Notes: generated by a model from the letters alone, not told the origin. Shown: positions 38,840 through 49,228, counted from the first letter of the stretch. The stretch is DNA of 50,380 bases from Bacteroidales bacterium (GCA_015060865.1 SUXS01000022.1:1-50380); one strand, 5' to 3'. Made by a program: numbers and translations.

Positions 38840-40453
38840 ATGAAAAAATATATCCTTATATTCTTGCTGACAGCAACGGGTGCACATATAGCAGCCCAGA
38901 ACGACACCATTAACCGTATGGTATTAGTCGAGAGCACCTACAAGCCGGTAGTAGGCAATGCCGATAAGAGAAACTTCCTGCCCGAGGAGGTAAAACCTAC
39001 CATGAAGAAGGAGGAAGTGATATATCTCAACGATATTGCCGCAGTAAAGCCCGTAGGACGACATCCTATTGAAACACCCAGCTATACTATACGCCAAGAG
39101 GAGTGGATGCCAGGGTATGTTCATTTCGGATACGGCAATTACAACAACCTCAACGGATTAGCATCGTACAGGAAGCAGCTGGGATTCAACAATACGATAG
39201 GTGTCAACGCCTTTCTGGAGGGATGGACAGGAAATATCAGACAGACAGACAATAGCAAATGGCGCTCAACGATGCACGAACTAGGCATAAATGCAGACTA
39301 TGCCCATAGTTGGGACGAGACCTCAATGGAGATCGCGATTGGCGCAGAAAGAAACATCTACAACTACCGTCCACAGGCGACCGACGTCTCTGCCAGACAA
39401 ACCTCCGCCCATCTCTGGGTCAGGACCCAGCTCAAGGGGACATACGATGACTTGCTTTCCTATCATTTTGTCGCATCGCTGGGCCGTTTTGGCCAGGATT
39501 ATTGGCAAGGCACGAAGGCACGTAATGCAGAAAATGCCATCCACCTGACCGCCTCGATATCTGCGAACCTTGAGGAATGGGGCAAGGCTTCACTATTGAT
39601 TGCCAACAGCAATCTTGTCTATGGTGGTATCAGCAATTACAAAAACTACACATCCGTACAGTTAACGCCCAAGTGGGAATACCAGTACGGATTGTGGTCC
39701 TTCACCACAGGATTGAACCTCGATTTCCAGAACATCAAGGGAGCCGTAGTACAAGCCTCTCCTGAATGCAAAATCAGCTATGTTCCCACCGAACGCTTCA
39801 TGATTGACTTCATCATCGATGGAGGACGCCACTTGACCTCTTTCGTTTCGCTTTATGCTCTATCTCCCTATTGGAACAGTACCAAGCAGTTACGTAGCAG
39901 CTATGAATATATCAATGCAGAGGTAAGAGGCAATGTTTGCCTTACCGACGGGATGCACTTGGCCGTTCATGGCGGCTACCGCTATACAGGCAATGATCTC
40001 CTTGAGACACCACTCAGCTCTGAAGACATCATCTATACCGGCATCACCAACTGCAATGTGAACAGAGCCTTTGTGGGGGCAAACACCACCTACACTTTTG
40101 CCGACATATTCAAGGTGAGAGGAAGTGCCGACTTCTTCCATTGCTCAAGCAGGAGCACGTCTGTTGCTTCTGCACGTACCCCACAGTGGGACCTCTGCCT
40201 TGACACCCAAGTACGCGTTCTGAAGAACCTACGGGCACAGGCTGGCTACAGATACATAAGGTTTACCGATATAATGGGCGATGCCGTCTATGCCCCAATA
40301 TCTGACCTGAACATTGGTGCGGTGTATGTTTTAGACAAGCGCTGGTCATTCTCCATCAATGCACACAACCTGCTCAACCAACGGTTTGAGCAATACTACG
40401 GCTACGCGTCACAAGGATTCAATGTGATAGCTGGTGCTGCATATAAATTCTAA
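38840..40453 (+). CDS. Outer-membrane beta-barrel protein (TonB-dependent-receptor-like barrel)
   Basis: 537 residues with a signal peptide (MKKYILIFLLTATGAHIAAQ). From about residue 90 on, alternating aromatic strands (MPGYVHFGYGNYNNLNGLAS, WEYQYGLWSFTTGLNLDFQN) and a final strand ending in Phe (NVIAGAAYKF) indicate an outer-membrane barrel. SINAHNLLNQRFEQYYGY is typical of the last strands of TonB-dependent receptors, but no plug domain is present and the length is short, so it is a barrel-only relative. Co-transcribed with the TPR gene. Substrate unknown. Confidence 0.8.
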   Translation: MKKYILIFLLTATGAHIAAQNDTINRMVLVESTYKPVVGNADKRNFLPEEVKPTMKKEEVIYLNDIAAVKPVGRHPIETPSYTIRQEEWMPGYVHFGYGNYNNLNGLASYRKQLGFNNTIGVNAFLEGWTGNIRQTDNSKWRSTMHELGINADYAHSWDETSMEIAIGAERNIYNYRPQATDVSARQTSAHLWVRTQLKGTYDDLLSYHFVASLGRFGQDYWQGTKARNAENAIHLTASISANLEEWGKASLLIANSNLVYGGISNYKNYTSVQLTPKWEYQYGLWSFTTGLNLDFQNIKGAVVQASPECKISYVPTERFMIDFIIDGGRHLTSFVSLYALSPYWNSTKQLRSSYEYINAEVRGNVCLTDGMHLAVHGGYRYTGNDLLETPLSSEDIIYTGITNCNVNRAFVGANTTYTFADIFKVRGSADFFHCSSRSTSVASARTPQWDLCLDTQVRVLKNLRAQAGYRYIRFTDIMGDAVYAPISDLNIGAVYVLDKRWSFSINAHNLLNQRFEQYYGYASQGFNVIAGAAYKF

Positions 40454-40524
40454 GGGAACCGAATTATTAACATAAAAAAACGACTTTTTACCTCTTCGTT
40501 TAATAGGAGTTGGATTATTTTTCC

Positions 40525-40532
40525 TACTTTTG
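40525..40532 (+). promoter_or_regulatory. -7 box of topA
   Basis: TACTTTTG matches TAnnTTTG. The upstream element is only TTTA at the right spacing. Transcription would begin near 40540, favouring translation from the ATG at 40562 over that at 40550. Confidence 0.55.
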
Positions 40533-40561
40533 CGGCGTTTTTTGGGAAGATGTTTCAAATT

Positions 40562-42892
40562 ATGCAAAAAAATCTAGTCATAGTAGAGTCACCAGCGAAA
40601 GCGAAAACCATAGAGAAGTTTCTTGGAAAAGATTATAAGGTAATGTCAAGTTTCGGCCATATCCGTGACCTGAAAGAGAAGTCTTTCAGCATTGACACTA
40701 CCACCTTTGAACCCACCTATGAGGTCCCGGCCGATAAGAAAAAGTTGGTGGCAGACTTGAAAAAGGCGGCTTCCCAAGCCGAGACCATATGGCTTGCATC
40801 CGATGAGGACCGAGAAGGAGAAGCTATCAGTTGGCATCTGTTCGAGGTGCTCGGGCTAAATCCCGACAGCACGCGTCGTATTGTTTTTCATGAGATAACC
40901 CCTACCGCCATTAACCACGCCATCAAACATCCACGAGGCATTGACACCAACTTAGTGTATGCCCAACAGGCCCGTCGTGTCCTTGACCGTATTGTTGGTT
41001 TCCAGCTCTCCCCCGTACTATGGAAAAAGATCAAACCAGCACTCTCTGCTGGACGTGTACAGTCAGTAGCCGTACGCCTCATTGTTGAGCGCGAACGTGA
41101 GGTGACATCATTCAAAAGCGAGCCCTATTACCGGGTAGTGTCAACCTTCCTTGTCCCTGACAGCTCGGGAAACCTTGTAGAGATGAAGGCCGAACTCAAT
41201 GTAAGATTCAAGACCAAGGAGGAGGCCGAAGCTTTTCTATTACAATGCAAAGAAGCAACTTTCACCATAGAAGAAGTACAAAAGAAACCTGTAGTCAGTC
41301 TACCTGCAGCACCATTCACCACCTCCACGCTCCAGCAGGAGGCGGCACGCAAACTAGGTTTTTCAGTATCGCAAACCATGTCTGTAGCCCAACGGTTATA
41401 TGAGTCGGGACAGATCACTTACATGCGAACAGACTCGACCAACCTTTCAAGTTTATGTCTGAATGCCACTAAGCAGGTCATTATTGAGAACATTGGTGAA
41501 CAATACTACAAGTTCCGTAACGTTAGGACGAAAATAAAGGGGGCGCAAGAAGCACACGAAGCTATCCGCCCCACCTACATGGATCGTCAGACCATTGAAG
41601 GCTCAGCTGCCGAGCGTAAACTCTATGACCTCATTTGGAAGCGCACCGTTGCCTCCCAGATGGCCGACGCACAAAAGGAGAAGACCACGGCCACTATCAG
41701 TATCAGCAATAGCAACCACCTATTCATCGCTACCGGAGAGGTAATCACCTTTGACGGCTTCATTCGCGTATACAAGGAATCGCACGACGATGACCTCAAC
41801 GATAATCAGGGCAATAGCCTGCTCCCCCCATTACATACAGGCGACGTATTGCAATATGCCGAGATACAGGCAGCCCAACGCTACACTACGCAACCCGCAC
41901 GTTTCGATGAAGCCGCCCTCGTACGCAAACTTGAGAAGTTAGGCATTGGACGTCCATCGACCTATGCACCCACCATCAGCACCATCCAGCAAAGAGGATA
42001 TGCCACCAAAGAGGATAAACAGGGCAGCGAGCGTCCTGTCAATGTACTTAGCTTACGAGAGAGAGAACTGACTGAGAGAATCACGAAAGAGAGATATGGA
42101 AGCGAGAAGGCCAAGCTTATACCTACTGACGTTGGCATGGTGGTCAACGACTTCCTTACCGATGGCTTCGCCCAGGTTCTTGACTATAACTTCACGGCCA
42201 CCATAGAAAAGGAATTTGACGAGATTGCTGATGGCAAGAAAGAATGGAGCAGTGTCATTGCCGAATTTTATAAAGACTTCCATCCATTGATCGAACAATC
42301 ACTAAAAGAGAAGTCTAACCATAAGGTCGGAGAAAGATTTCTCGGTACCGACCCCCAGAGCGGACGTCAGGTATCAGTTAAGATTGGGCGCTTTGGTCCT
42401 GTAGTGCAGATAGGCCTTGCTTCTGATGTTGAGAAACCCCGTTTTGCACAATTGCAAAAGGGGCAATTCATCGACACTATTACTCTGGAAGAGGCACTGG
42501 GTCTCTTTGCTCTTCCCCGTACATTAGGCGAGTATGAGGAGACTCCTGTAGTTATCAATGTTGGCCGTTTCGGTCCCTACGTACAATTAGGAAAGACATA
42601 CGTGAGCCTTCCTACAGGTACTGACCCCATGAGCATTACTATGGAAGAGAGCATTGAACTCATTGAGAAGAAACGCCAATTTGAGCAGCAGCGCCAAATA
42701 AAGACCTTCGCCGAGAATCCTGATGTGGAGATACTTAACGGGCGGTATGGCCCATACATTGCTATGGGTAGAAAGAACTACAAGATACCACGCGGAAAGA
42801 ACCCCGCCGAGCTGACCTTAGAAGAATGCCAACAGATTATTCACGAAGCAACAGAAAAACCCACTACCCCTCGCCGCCGAAAGAAGCAATAA
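40562..42892 (+). CDS. topA: DNA topoisomerase I (type IA)
   Basis: 776 residues from ATG at 40562 (MQKNLVIVESPAKAKTIEKF), the usual family start; an ATG at 40550 would add four. The Toprim domain (1-115, ASDEDREGEAISWH with the acidic DxD-like triad), then the four-domain catalytic core with the nucleophile Tyr287 in ITYMRTDSTNLS and IGRPSTYAPTI. The C-terminal third has three Toprim_C-type repeats (GRFGPVVQIG, GRFGPYVQLG, GRYGPYIAMG) and a basic tail (RRRKKQ) instead of zinc fingers. It relaxes negative supercoils through a 5'-phosphotyrosine link. aroK follows after 25 nt. Confidence 0.97.
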   Translation: MQKNLVIVESPAKAKTIEKFLGKDYKVMSSFGHIRDLKEKSFSIDTTTFEPTYEVPADKKKLVADLKKAASQAETIWLASDEDREGEAISWHLFEVLGLNPDSTRRIVFHEITPTAINHAIKHPRGIDTNLVYAQQARRVLDRIVGFQLSPVLWKKIKPALSAGRVQSVAVRLIVEREREVTSFKSEPYYRVVSTFLVPDSSGNLVEMKAELNVRFKTKEEAEAFLLQCKEATFTIEEVQKKPVVSLPAAPFTTSTLQQEAARKLGFSVSQTMSVAQRLYESGQITYMRTDSTNLSSLCLNATKQVIIENIGEQYYKFRNVRTKIKGAQEAHEAIRPTYMDRQTIEGSAAERKLYDLIWKRTVASQMADAQKEKTTATISISNSNHLFIATGEVITFDGFIRVYKESHDDDLNDNQGNSLLPPLHTGDVLQYAEIQAAQRYTTQPARFDEAALVRKLEKLGIGRPSTYAPTISTIQQRGYATKEDKQGSERPVNVLSLRERELTERITKERYGSEKAKLIPTDVGMVVNDFLTDGFAQVLDYNFTATIEKEFDEIADGKKEWSSVIAEFYKDFHPLIEQSLKEKSNHKVGERFLGTDPQSGRQVSVKIGRFGPVVQIGLASDVEKPRFAQLQKGQFIDTITLEEALGLFALPRTLGEYEETPVVINVGRFGPYVQLGKTYVSLPTGTDPMSITMEESIELIEKKRQFEQQRQIKTFAENPDVEILNGRYGPYIAMGRKNYKIPRGKNPAELTLEECQQIIHEATEKPTTPRRRKKQ

Positions 42893-42917
42893 AAAGAAAA
42901 ACCTTCACACTTTCAAG

Positions 42918-43448
42918 ATGACCCGTATTCTACTCGTCGGATTCATGGCAGCTGGAAAAACCACCCTAGGGAAAGCGCTTGCCAAGGAATTAGGACTACA
43001 ATTCATTGATTTGGATCATTATATTGAAGCCCGCTACCATCGCACAATATCACAACTCTTTGCCGAGAAAGGCGAATATGGATTCCGTAAGATTGAACAG
43101 AGCATGCTTCACGAAGTAGCAGAGTTTGAAGATGTGATCATCTCTACAGGAGGCGGTACCCCCTGTTTTTTTGACAACATGGAGTTTATGAATCGCCAAG
43201 GTACTACCGTATATCTGCAGGCATCCACAGAAGTCATCCACACACGCCTTACCATAGCCCGTGTCCAGCGTCCATTGGTCACAGGCAAGTCAGAAGCAGA
43301 GCTACGTACTTATATCGCGGAAACCCTTCAACTACGTATCCCCTATTACCATCAAGCCCATTACACGTTCTGTTCAGAAAAGCTCGAAGATTCCACCCAA
43401 GTAAGCGATACCGTATCCCAATTCTGTAGAGAAATACCCCTATCATGA
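42918..43448 (+). CDS. aroK: Shikimate kinase
   Basis: 176 residues. Walker A GFMAAGKTT at residues 7-15; shikimate-binding D-x-D in FIDLDHYIEARY; RKIEQSMLHEV; the GGGTPCF motif; the lid RVQRPLVTG. It phosphorylates shikimate at the 3-hydroxyl with ATP, the fifth step of the chorismate pathway. 25 nt after topA on the same strand, so probably co-transcribed. Normal length, all motifs intact. Confidence 0.95.
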   Translation: MTRILLVGFMAAGKTTLGKALAKELGLQFIDLDHYIEARYHRTISQLFAEKGEYGFRKIEQSMLHEVAEFEDVIISTGGGTPCFFDNMEFMNRQGTTVYLQASTEVIHTRLTIARVQRPLVTGKSEAELRTYIAETLQLRIPYYHQAHYTFCSEKLEDSTQVSDTVSQFCREIPLS

Positions 43449-43544
43449 CACACAACCGACGCGAGCCTCATAGAGAAGGGATATTTCATTCACCACACAA
43501 GAACGAGCAAGATAAAAGCAACCCTAAGTCGCGATAAAGAGAAG

Positions 43545-43569
43545 AGAGCCCTCCCCAAGGGAGGACTCT
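43545..43569 (-). terminator. Terminator of the leu operon
   Basis: AGAGCCCTCCC-CAA-GGGAGGACTCT forms a strong stem (one mismatch). On the minus strand it is followed by the pyrimidine-rich TCTTCTCTTTATC. It lies about 100 bp beyond leuB and can also serve aroK from the other side. Confidence 0.65.
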
Positions 43570-43670
43570 ACCAAAGGAGCTGCTATTGAGGATGAGCGGC
43601 GAGAGATGAAGCCAACATCCATAACGTACGGATAAGCATCTGGCAGTCTCCCCTCCATCATCAAAGAGAC

Positions 43671-44732
43671 TTATGACTTACGGATATAATCGACGAGCCA
43701 CTCGCCTACCTCTTTCGTGCCATACTTGGCGCCACCCTCAACCTGAATCTCGGGAGTACGTACATGGGCATCGAGCGAAGCATCTACCGCCTTGCGCACC
43801 AGAGCGCCCTCCTCTTTGAGGCCAAAGTACTCGAAGAGCATGGCTACAGAGAGCACCTGCGCCAAGGGGTTGGCAATGTTCAGGCCCTTTGCCTGGGGCC
43901 ATGAGCCATGGATGGGCTCGAATACCGGTGTGCTCTCGCCCGTAGAGGCCGAGGGAAGCAGACCCATAGAGCCGCTGATGACAGAGCCCTCATCGGTGAG
44001 GATATCGCCAAAGGTGTTCTCGGTCACCATCACGTCAAAGAAGGTGGGCTCCTGAATCATGCGCATGGCAGCATTATCTACATACATATAGTCGGTGTTC
44101 ACCTCGGGGTACTGTGGAGCCATCTCCTGTGCAATCTGCCGCCACAGGCGTGACGATGCCAGCACATTGGCCTTGTCCACCACGGTGAGGTGCTTGTTAC
44201 GCTTCATGGCATACTCGAAACCTACGCGAAGGATACGCTCAATCTCGGGACGGGTGTAGTAGTTGGTGTCATACGCCTTGTCATTGTCCTGATACTTCTC
44301 GCCGAAGTACATACCGCCGGTAAGCTCACGGATGCAGATGAAGTCGGCATTCTCCACCAACTCTGCACGCAGGGGCGACTTGTGTACCAAGCACTTGAAG
44401 GTCTGCACGGGGCGGATATTGGCAAAGAGGCCCAGCTTCTTGCGCATAGCCAGCAAACCCTGCTCAGGGCGCACCTTGGCAGTTGGGTCATTGTCAAACT
44501 TGGGGTCACCTACGGCAGAGAAGAGCACGGCATCGGCCTCCTCGCACACCTGGTAAGTCTCCTCGGGGAAGGGGTCGCCCACCTCATCGATAGCGTGAGC
44601 ACCACACAAGGCATACTTGTAGCTTACGTTATGTCCAAACTTCTCACATACGGCGGTCATTACATCCACACCCACGGCGGATATTTCGGGGCCGATACCG
44701 TCACCGGCCAACACTGCAATCTTAAAATCCAT
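43671..44732 (-). CDS. leuB: 3-isopropylmalate dehydrogenase
   Basis: 353 residues. [20 protein letters not shown] at the start, [26 protein letters not shown], and [29 protein letters not shown] (metal- and substrate-binding), then EPIHGSWP for NAD. It oxidises and decarboxylates 3-isopropylmalate to 2-oxoisocaproate, the third pathway step. Last gene of the leu operon; separated from leuD by a frameshifted GxxExxY gene. Length normal. Confidence 0.96.
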   Translation of the reverse strand: MDFKIAVLAGDGIGPEISAVGVDVMTAVCEKFGHNVSYKYALCGAHAIDEVGDPFPEETYQVCEEADAVLFSAVGDPKFDNDPTAKVRPEQGLLAMRKKLGLFANIRPVQTFKCLVHKSPLRAELVENADFICIRELTGGMYFGEKYQDNDKAYDTNYYTRPEIERILRVGFEYAMKRNKHLTVVDKANVLASSRLWRQIAQEMAPQYPEVNTDYMYVDNAAMRMIQEPTFFDVMVTENTFGDILTDEGSVISGSMGLLPSASTGESTPVFEPIHGSWPQAKGLNIANPLAQVLSVAMLFEYFGLKEEGALVRKAVDASLDAHVRTPEIQVEGGAKYGTKEVGEWLVDYIRKS

Positions 44733-44808
44733 ATTTTTTGTTGTTATGGCACACAGATAACGCGGATTCTTAGAGATTACCGCGATTTATTCTTTAATGC
44801 CTAAATTA

Positions 44809-45212
44809 TTAACACAAGTTTTTCTTACGATTATTAGAAAATACCTTACGGCGAATTTGAGGTTCCTCACCAAAGTTCAACAGCAGTCCTACTTCTATTT
44901 TCGTTGCTTTCAGATAATTTATCAGTTGAAATTCGTGCGCCTGCAACAATTTGTCACAAGCTTTCTGTTCAAGGATAATGCAATCATTGACTAAAATATC
45001 TGCGAAATATTCTCCCACTTCATTTCCTTTATAGTATACCTTTATCTGCTGCTGTGCTTTGAATCGAATCCTCGATGCTGTAACTCCTTAAACAAAGCAT
45101 TTTGATATACCCGTTCAAGGAAGCCGTACCCTAACGAATTATAGACCTCATAAAATGCCGAGATAATCTCCTCTGTTTCATTTTGATACAAGAAATCTTC
45201 TTTATATATCAT
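44809..45212 (-). pseudogene. GxxExxY-family gene with a frameshift
   Basis: Reading from ATG at 45212 gives MIYKEDFLYQNETEEIISAF YEVYNSLGYGFLERVYQNAL (split here) and then a stop soon after RGFDSKHSSR. One base out of frame the family sequence continues: KAQQQIKVYYKGNEVGEYFA DILVNDCIILEQKACDKL, then LINYLKATKIEVGLLLNFGE. The GYGFLExxY core and the acid-rich PD-(D/E)xK-like LEQKA confirm the GxxExxY family (possible nuclease). A single base deletion near 45065-45075 explains the break. It interrupts the leu operon between leuD and leuB and does not encode a leucine enzyme. A sequencing error is the alternative. Confidence 0.8.
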
Positions 45213-45254
45213 AATCGTAAGAGGTTTCAGTAAACATCAGCAATATCAGCGTCA

Positions 45255-45878
45255 TCAGCGTGCCATCCCAATCTCGTACTCTTCAATCTTTCCCGTATTC
45301 TCCAAGAGGAAGTCAATGTCATCGAGCGCATTCATCAGGCAGTACTTCTTGTAGCCATTGATGTCGAATGTCTCGCTATGGCCAGTGGCAAGGTTGGTGA
45401 CGGTTTGATTGGGCACGTCGACCTTCACTTCGGCTTGCGGGTTAGCGGCAACGGTGTCGAACAACTCCTGTTGGAACTCGCGGCTCACGATGACGGGAAG
45501 CACGAAGCAGTTGAGCAGGTTGTTGCGGTGGATGTCGGCAAATGAGTTGCTGATGACTACGCGCACGCCATAGCCTGCGATGGCCCATGCGGCATGCTCG
45601 CGGCTGGAGCCTGATCCCCAGTTTTGTCCGCCAATGATAATCTCGTGTACGCCCTGACGCGGAGCCTCGCTGTATTCGGGGCGGTTCATCACAAAGTCTG
45701 CCACGGGATGGCCTTCGGCGTCGTAGCGGAGGTCGTGCATGAAGGCATCGCCAAAGAACTGCGGGTCGCGGGTGGTGCTGGCCAGGTAACGGGCAGGGAT
45801 GATGAGGTCGGTATTGCAGTTGTCAATCTGAATAGGAATACAGGTTGACTGTATGATAGAAAATTTTTGTTTTGCCAT
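45255..45878 (-). CDS. leuD: 3-isopropylmalate dehydratase small subunit
   Basis: 207 residues. NTDLIIPARYLAST near the start and the swivel-domain motif GGQNWGSGSSREHAAWAIAG are typical. Forms a heterodimer with LeuC to isomerise 2-isopropylmalate to 3-isopropylmalate. Six nt after leuC on the same strand. Normal length. Confidence 0.95.
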   Translation of the reverse strand: MAKQKFSIIQSTCIPIQIDNCNTDLIIPARYLASTTRDPQFFGDAFMHDLRYDAEGHPVADFVMNRPEYSEAPRQGVHEIIIGGQNWGSGSSREHAAWAIAGYGVRVVISNSFADIHRNNLLNCFVLPVIVSREFQQELFDTVAANPQAEVKVDVPNQTVTNLATGHSETFDINGYKKYCLMNALDDIDFLLENTGKIEEYEIGMAR

Positions 45879-45884
45879 AATTAA

Positions 45885-47273
45885 TTACATTTTACGAGGA
45901 TCAGTGACTACACCTGTTATGGCCGATGCGGCTACCACAAGCGGAGAAGCAAGGATGGTGCGGGCACCGGGGCCTTGGCGACCTACGAAGTTACGGTTGC
46001 TCGTCGAGATGGATAGCTTGCCTGCAGGCACCTTGTCAGGGTTCATGGCCAGGCATGAGGAGCATGAGGGAAGGCGCAACTCGAAGCCTGCCTCCTCCAA
46101 AATTTTGTCGATGCCCTCGTCGATAATCTGCTGGCGTACGAGCCATGAGCCGGGTACGAGCCAAGCCACTACATTGTCTGCTTTCTTCTTGCCTTTCACC
46201 ACGGAGGCAAAAGCGCGGAAGTCCTCGATACGGCCATTGGTGCAAGCACCGAGGAAGCAGTAGTCGACGGGAGTGCCTTCGAGCTTCTGGCCGGGTTCGA
46301 ACTGCATGTAGTCGAGCATGGCGAGGAATTGGTCTCTGTCGGCCTCGGGCACCTCATTCAGCGTGGGGATGCACTCGTCGATGGCGATACCGGCACCAGG
46401 GTTGGTGCCATAGGTGATGCGCGGAGCGATGTCCTCGGCACGATAGGTGACCTCCTTGTCAAACACGGCATCAGGGTCAGAATAGAGCTGTCGCCACTCT
46501 TCTACGGCTTTGTTCCAAGCCTCGCCCTTAGGGGCATACTCGCGACCCTTGAGGTACTCGAAGGTGATGTCGTCGGGAGCGATGAGACCTGCGCGGCTAC
46601 CCATCTCGATACTGAGGTTCGAGAGCGTGAGGCGACCCTCCATGCTCATGTTGCGTACGGTAGAGCCGGCATATTCCACGGCATAGCCCGTAGCACCCGA
46701 GGTAGTCATCTGTGCCATGATGTAGAGGGCCACGTCCTTGGCGGTGGTACCCTCGGGCAAGGTGCCCTCGATGTTGATGCGCATGGTCTTGGGCTTGCTC
46801 TGCAGGATGGTCTGCGAAGCGAGCACCTGCGCTACCTCACTGGTGCCGATACCCATAGCGATGGCGCCTACGGCTCCATGAGTAGATGTGTGGGAGTCAC
46901 CACACACAATGGTCATGCCCGGCAATGAAAGTGCCTTCTCGGGACCTACCACGTGGATGATACCGTTGTCCTTGGTGCCCATGGCAAAGTGGCGGATGCC
47001 AAACTCGGCGCAGTTCTGTGCCAGTGTCTCCACCTGTTTGCGTCCTATGGGGTCATCGATGCGCTCCTGCTGGTCGCTCGGCGTGTTGTGGTCGGGCATT
47101 GCCACCACCTGCTCGGGGCGGAACACGCGTATATTCTTGTCTCTCAATGTGTCGAATGCCTGCGGTGTGGTCACCTCATGGCAATAGAGGCGGTCGATGT
47201 AAAGTTGGGTGGGGCCATCCTCTACCTTCTGTACCACGTGGGCATCCCAGATTTTATCGAATAATGTTTTCAT
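45885..47273 (-). CDS. leuC: 3-isopropylmalate dehydratase large subunit
   Basis: 462 residues of the aconitase superfamily. [37 protein letters not shown], and [14 protein letters not shown] supply the three cysteines that bind the 4Fe-4S cluster. Together with LeuD it carries out the dehydration/hydration of isopropylmalate. Eleven nt or less from both neighbours, so tightly co-transcribed. Normal length. Confidence 0.96.
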   Translation of the reverse strand: MKTLFDKIWDAHVVQKVEDGPTQLYIDRLYCHEVTTPQAFDTLRDKNIRVFRPEQVVAMPDHNTPSDQQERIDDPIGRKQVETLAQNCAEFGIRHFAMGTKDNGIIHVVGPEKALSLPGMTIVCGDSHTSTHGAVGAIAMGIGTSEVAQVLASQTILQSKPKTMRINIEGTLPEGTTAKDVALYIMAQMTTSGATGYAVEYAGSTVRNMSMEGRLTLSNLSIEMGSRAGLIAPDDITFEYLKGREYAPKGEAWNKAVEEWRQLYSDPDAVFDKEVTYRAEDIAPRITYGTNPGAGIAIDECIPTLNEVPEADRDQFLAMLDYMQFEPGQKLEGTPVDYCFLGACTNGRIEDFRAFASVVKGKKKADNVVAWLVPGSWLVRQQIIDEGIDKILEEAGFELRLPSCSSCLAMNPDKVPAGKLSISTSNRNFVGRQGPGARTILASPLVVAASAITGVVTDPRKM

Positions 47274-47277
47274 TTCC

Positions 47278-48780
47278 TTACTTAAACTTATTTATACAGT
47301 CAATATATGCCTCCACACTGGCTGCGATGATATCGGTATTGGCACCGAAGCCATAGTAGAGTTGGTTGTTGTATTCCACTTGCATGTGTACCTTGCCCAC
47401 ATCGTCAGAACCTTTGCTGATGGCCTGGATGGTAAACTCCTTCAAGGTCATGTTACGCTTGATAATCTGCTTGAGGGCCGTGATGGCGGCATCGACAGGA
47501 CCATTGCCGGTAGCTGCAGCCTCGAACGACTCACCGGCAATCTTCAATCCTAGGCTGGCCACGGAGCGTACGCCCACACCGCTGGTCACTTGCAGGTAGT
47601 CGAGCTTGATGTGGTGGTTCTCGCTGCGGTCGGCACCGGCAAGCATCAGCACATCGTCGTCGTTGATTTCCTTCTTCTTGTCGGCCAGGCGGAGGAATTC
47701 CTCGTACACCTTATCGAGCTTCTCCTGCTCCAGTTCCACGCCTAGCACGCTGAGGCGATGCTTCAGGGCTGCACGTCCGCTACGCGCGGTGAGCACGATG
47801 GCATTGTCGTCGATACCCACCTCCTTGGGATCCATGATCTCGTAGGTAGAGACGTTCTTCAGCACGCCATCCTGATGGATACCGCTCGAGTGAGCAAAGG
47901 CGTTGCGACCCACAATGGCCTTGTTGGGCTGCACGGGCATATTCATCAGCGAGCTCACCATGCGGCTCGTGGGGTATATCTTCTGCGTGTTGATATTGGT
48001 CTCGATGCCCAGGTCGGGATGGGTCTTGAAGATCATCGCTACCTCCTCCAACGAGGTATTGCCGGCACGCTCACCGATACCGTTGATGGTCACCTCTACC
48101 TGACGCGCACCATTGAGTACACCGGCTACGGTGTTGGCTGTAGCCATACCCAAGTCGTTGTGGCAGTGGGTAGAAAGGATAGCGCGACCAGCGGCAAAAG
48201 CATCGACATGCTCGTATAGGTACTTAATCTTCTCGCCATACTCGTAGGGGGTGCGGAAGCCTGTCGTGTCGGGGATGTTACACACCGTAGCACCCGCCTT
48301 GCACACCGCCTCGATGACACGGGCGAGGTACTCATTGTCGGTACGTCCTGCATCCTCGGCATAGAACTCCACATCCTCTACGTAGCGCTTGGCATACTTC
48401 ACTGCCGCTACGGCACGCTCGATAATCTCTTCGGGAGTGCTGTTGAACTTATACTTGATGTGCGAGGGGCTGGTGCCGATACCTGTATGTATACGCTTGT
48501 GCTTGGCATACTTGAGCGCCTCGGCTGCTACGTCGATATCCTTCTGCACGGCACGGGTGAGCGCACATATCGTGGGCCATGTCACGGCCTTGGAAATCTC
48601 GATGACCGAGTTGAAGTCGCCCGGGCTTGACACTGGGAAACCCGCTTCGATGACATCCACACCCAGTGCCTCCAGTTGCTTGGCTACCTGAATCTTCTCC
48701 ACCGTGTTGAGCTGACAGCCAGGCACCTGCTCGCCATCGCGCAGCGTAGTGTCGAAGATGTACAATCTGTTATTGTTCAT
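47278..48780 (-). CDS. leuA: 2-isopropylmalate synthase
   Basis: 500 residues. [20 protein letters not shown] is the start of the HMGL-like TIM barrel; [18 protein letters not shown] contributes the divalent-metal histidines; [12 protein letters not shown] also fits. Residues about 390-500 form the LeuA dimer/allosteric domain ([20 protein letters not shown]). It condenses acetyl-CoA with 2-oxoisovalerate and is usually inhibited by leucine. First structural gene of the operon, preceded by the attenuator described below. Confidence 0.96.
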   Translation of the reverse strand: MNNNRLYIFDTTLRDGEQVPGCQLNTVEKIQVAKQLEALGVDVIEAGFPVSSPGDFNSVIEISKAVTWPTICALTRAVQKDIDVAAEALKYAKHKRIHTGIGTSPSHIKYKFNSTPEEIIERAVAAVKYAKRYVEDVEFYAEDAGRTDNEYLARVIEAVCKAGATVCNIPDTTGFRTPYEYGEKIKYLYEHVDAFAAGRAILSTHCHNDLGMATANTVAGVLNGARQVEVTINGIGERAGNTSLEEVAMIFKTHPDLGIETNINTQKIYPTSRMVSSLMNMPVQPNKAIVGRNAFAHSSGIHQDGVLKNVSTYEIMDPKEVGIDDNAIVLTARSGRAALKHRLSVLGVELEQEKLDKVYEEFLRLADKKKEINDDDVLMLAGADRSENHHIKLDYLQVTSGVGVRSVASLGLKIAGESFEAAATGNGPVDAAITALKQIIKRNMTLKEFTIQAISKGSDDVGKVHMQVEYNNQLYYGFGANTDIIAASVEAYIDCINKFK

Positions 48781-48881
48781 TGTCTTTTTTCAAATTGAAA
48801 ATTGAGAATTGAAAATTGAGATTCGGCTACTCCGAAAAGGATCCATCATCAACAATCCATTACCAACCTTCCATTAATAAA

Positions 48882-48915
48882 TCAAAAAGACCTTCCTCAT
48901 CGTGATGAGAAAGGT
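48882..48915 (-). terminator. Attenuator terminator upstream of leuA
   Basis: On the minus strand ACCTTTCTCATC (48915-48904) pairs with GATGAGGAAGGT (48901-48890, one G-U) and is followed by CTTTTTGATTT. It lies after the leader peptide gene and about 100 nt before leuA, so it can stop operon transcription early. Its 5' arm can alternatively pair with 48953-48964. Confidence 0.85.
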
Positions 48916-48939
48916 TTATCCATTGTCCTATATACCTAT

Positions 48940-49023
48940 TTATATATAAACGCATTTCTCATCCTTGCCACTTGGTTGCAGTAGCAAGCTATCCAATAGT
49001 TGTAGAGAAATGAGATTATACAT
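48940..49023 (-). CDS. Leucine-rich leader peptide of the leu operon (27 aa)
   Basis: ATG at 49021-49023 to TAA at 48940-48942. The peptide begins MYNLISLQLLDSLLLQPSG and ends EKCVYI; seven of 27 residues are leucine (positions 4, 7, 9, 10, 13, 14, 15). It lies between a consensus promoter (49051-49081) and an intrinsic terminator (48882-48915), upstream of leuA. This is the layout of a ribosome-stalling leader as in enteric leuL. Ribosomes short of Leu-tRNA would pause at codons 4-15 and free the downstream pairing needed for antitermination. The peptide itself probably has no function. Confidence 0.8.
   Translation of the reverse strand: MYNLISLQLLDSLLLQPSGKDEKCVYI
48953..49012 (-). promoter_or_regulatory. 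Alternative pairing segments of the leu attenuator
   Basis: On the minus strand: segment 1 CATTTCTC (49012-49005, inside leader codons 4-6), segment 2 GGATGAGAAATG (48964-48953), segment 3 TTTCTCATC (48912-48904). Segments 1:2 pair over 8 bp and 2:3 over 9 bp without mismatch; 3:4 is the terminator. These exclusive 1:2, 2:3 and 3:4 pairings are the hallmark of translation-coupled attenuation. Confidence 0.75.
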
Positions 49024-49050
49024 TTTGTACTTGTTTATATTATTCGGCTG

Positions 49051-49081
49051 CAAAAATATAAACAAATCGCGTACAAACAAA
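49051..49081 (-). promoter_or_regulatory. Promoter of the leu operon
   Basis: On the minus strand TTTG (49081-49078), a 19-nt spacer and TATTTTTG (49058-49051), exact to the Bacteroidetes consensus. Transcription would start near 49044, about 20 nt before the leader peptide start. Confidence 0.85.
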
Positions 49082-49228
49082 ATAAATCGAAAGCAAATCG
49101 TAGTTTTTTGCGACACAAATGAGAAGTGGAAGATTGTCAACAGAAAAAACACAACTGACACGAGGAATGAAAGTTGGTATGAGGAAAGAGGAAGAATTAG
49201 GAAGGGTTACGGTAAACTATCTTAGTCC

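Noticed and set aside
40550..40561. Upstream ATG for topA
   Set aside because: Only about 10 nt from the predicted transcription start and four residues longer than the family start.
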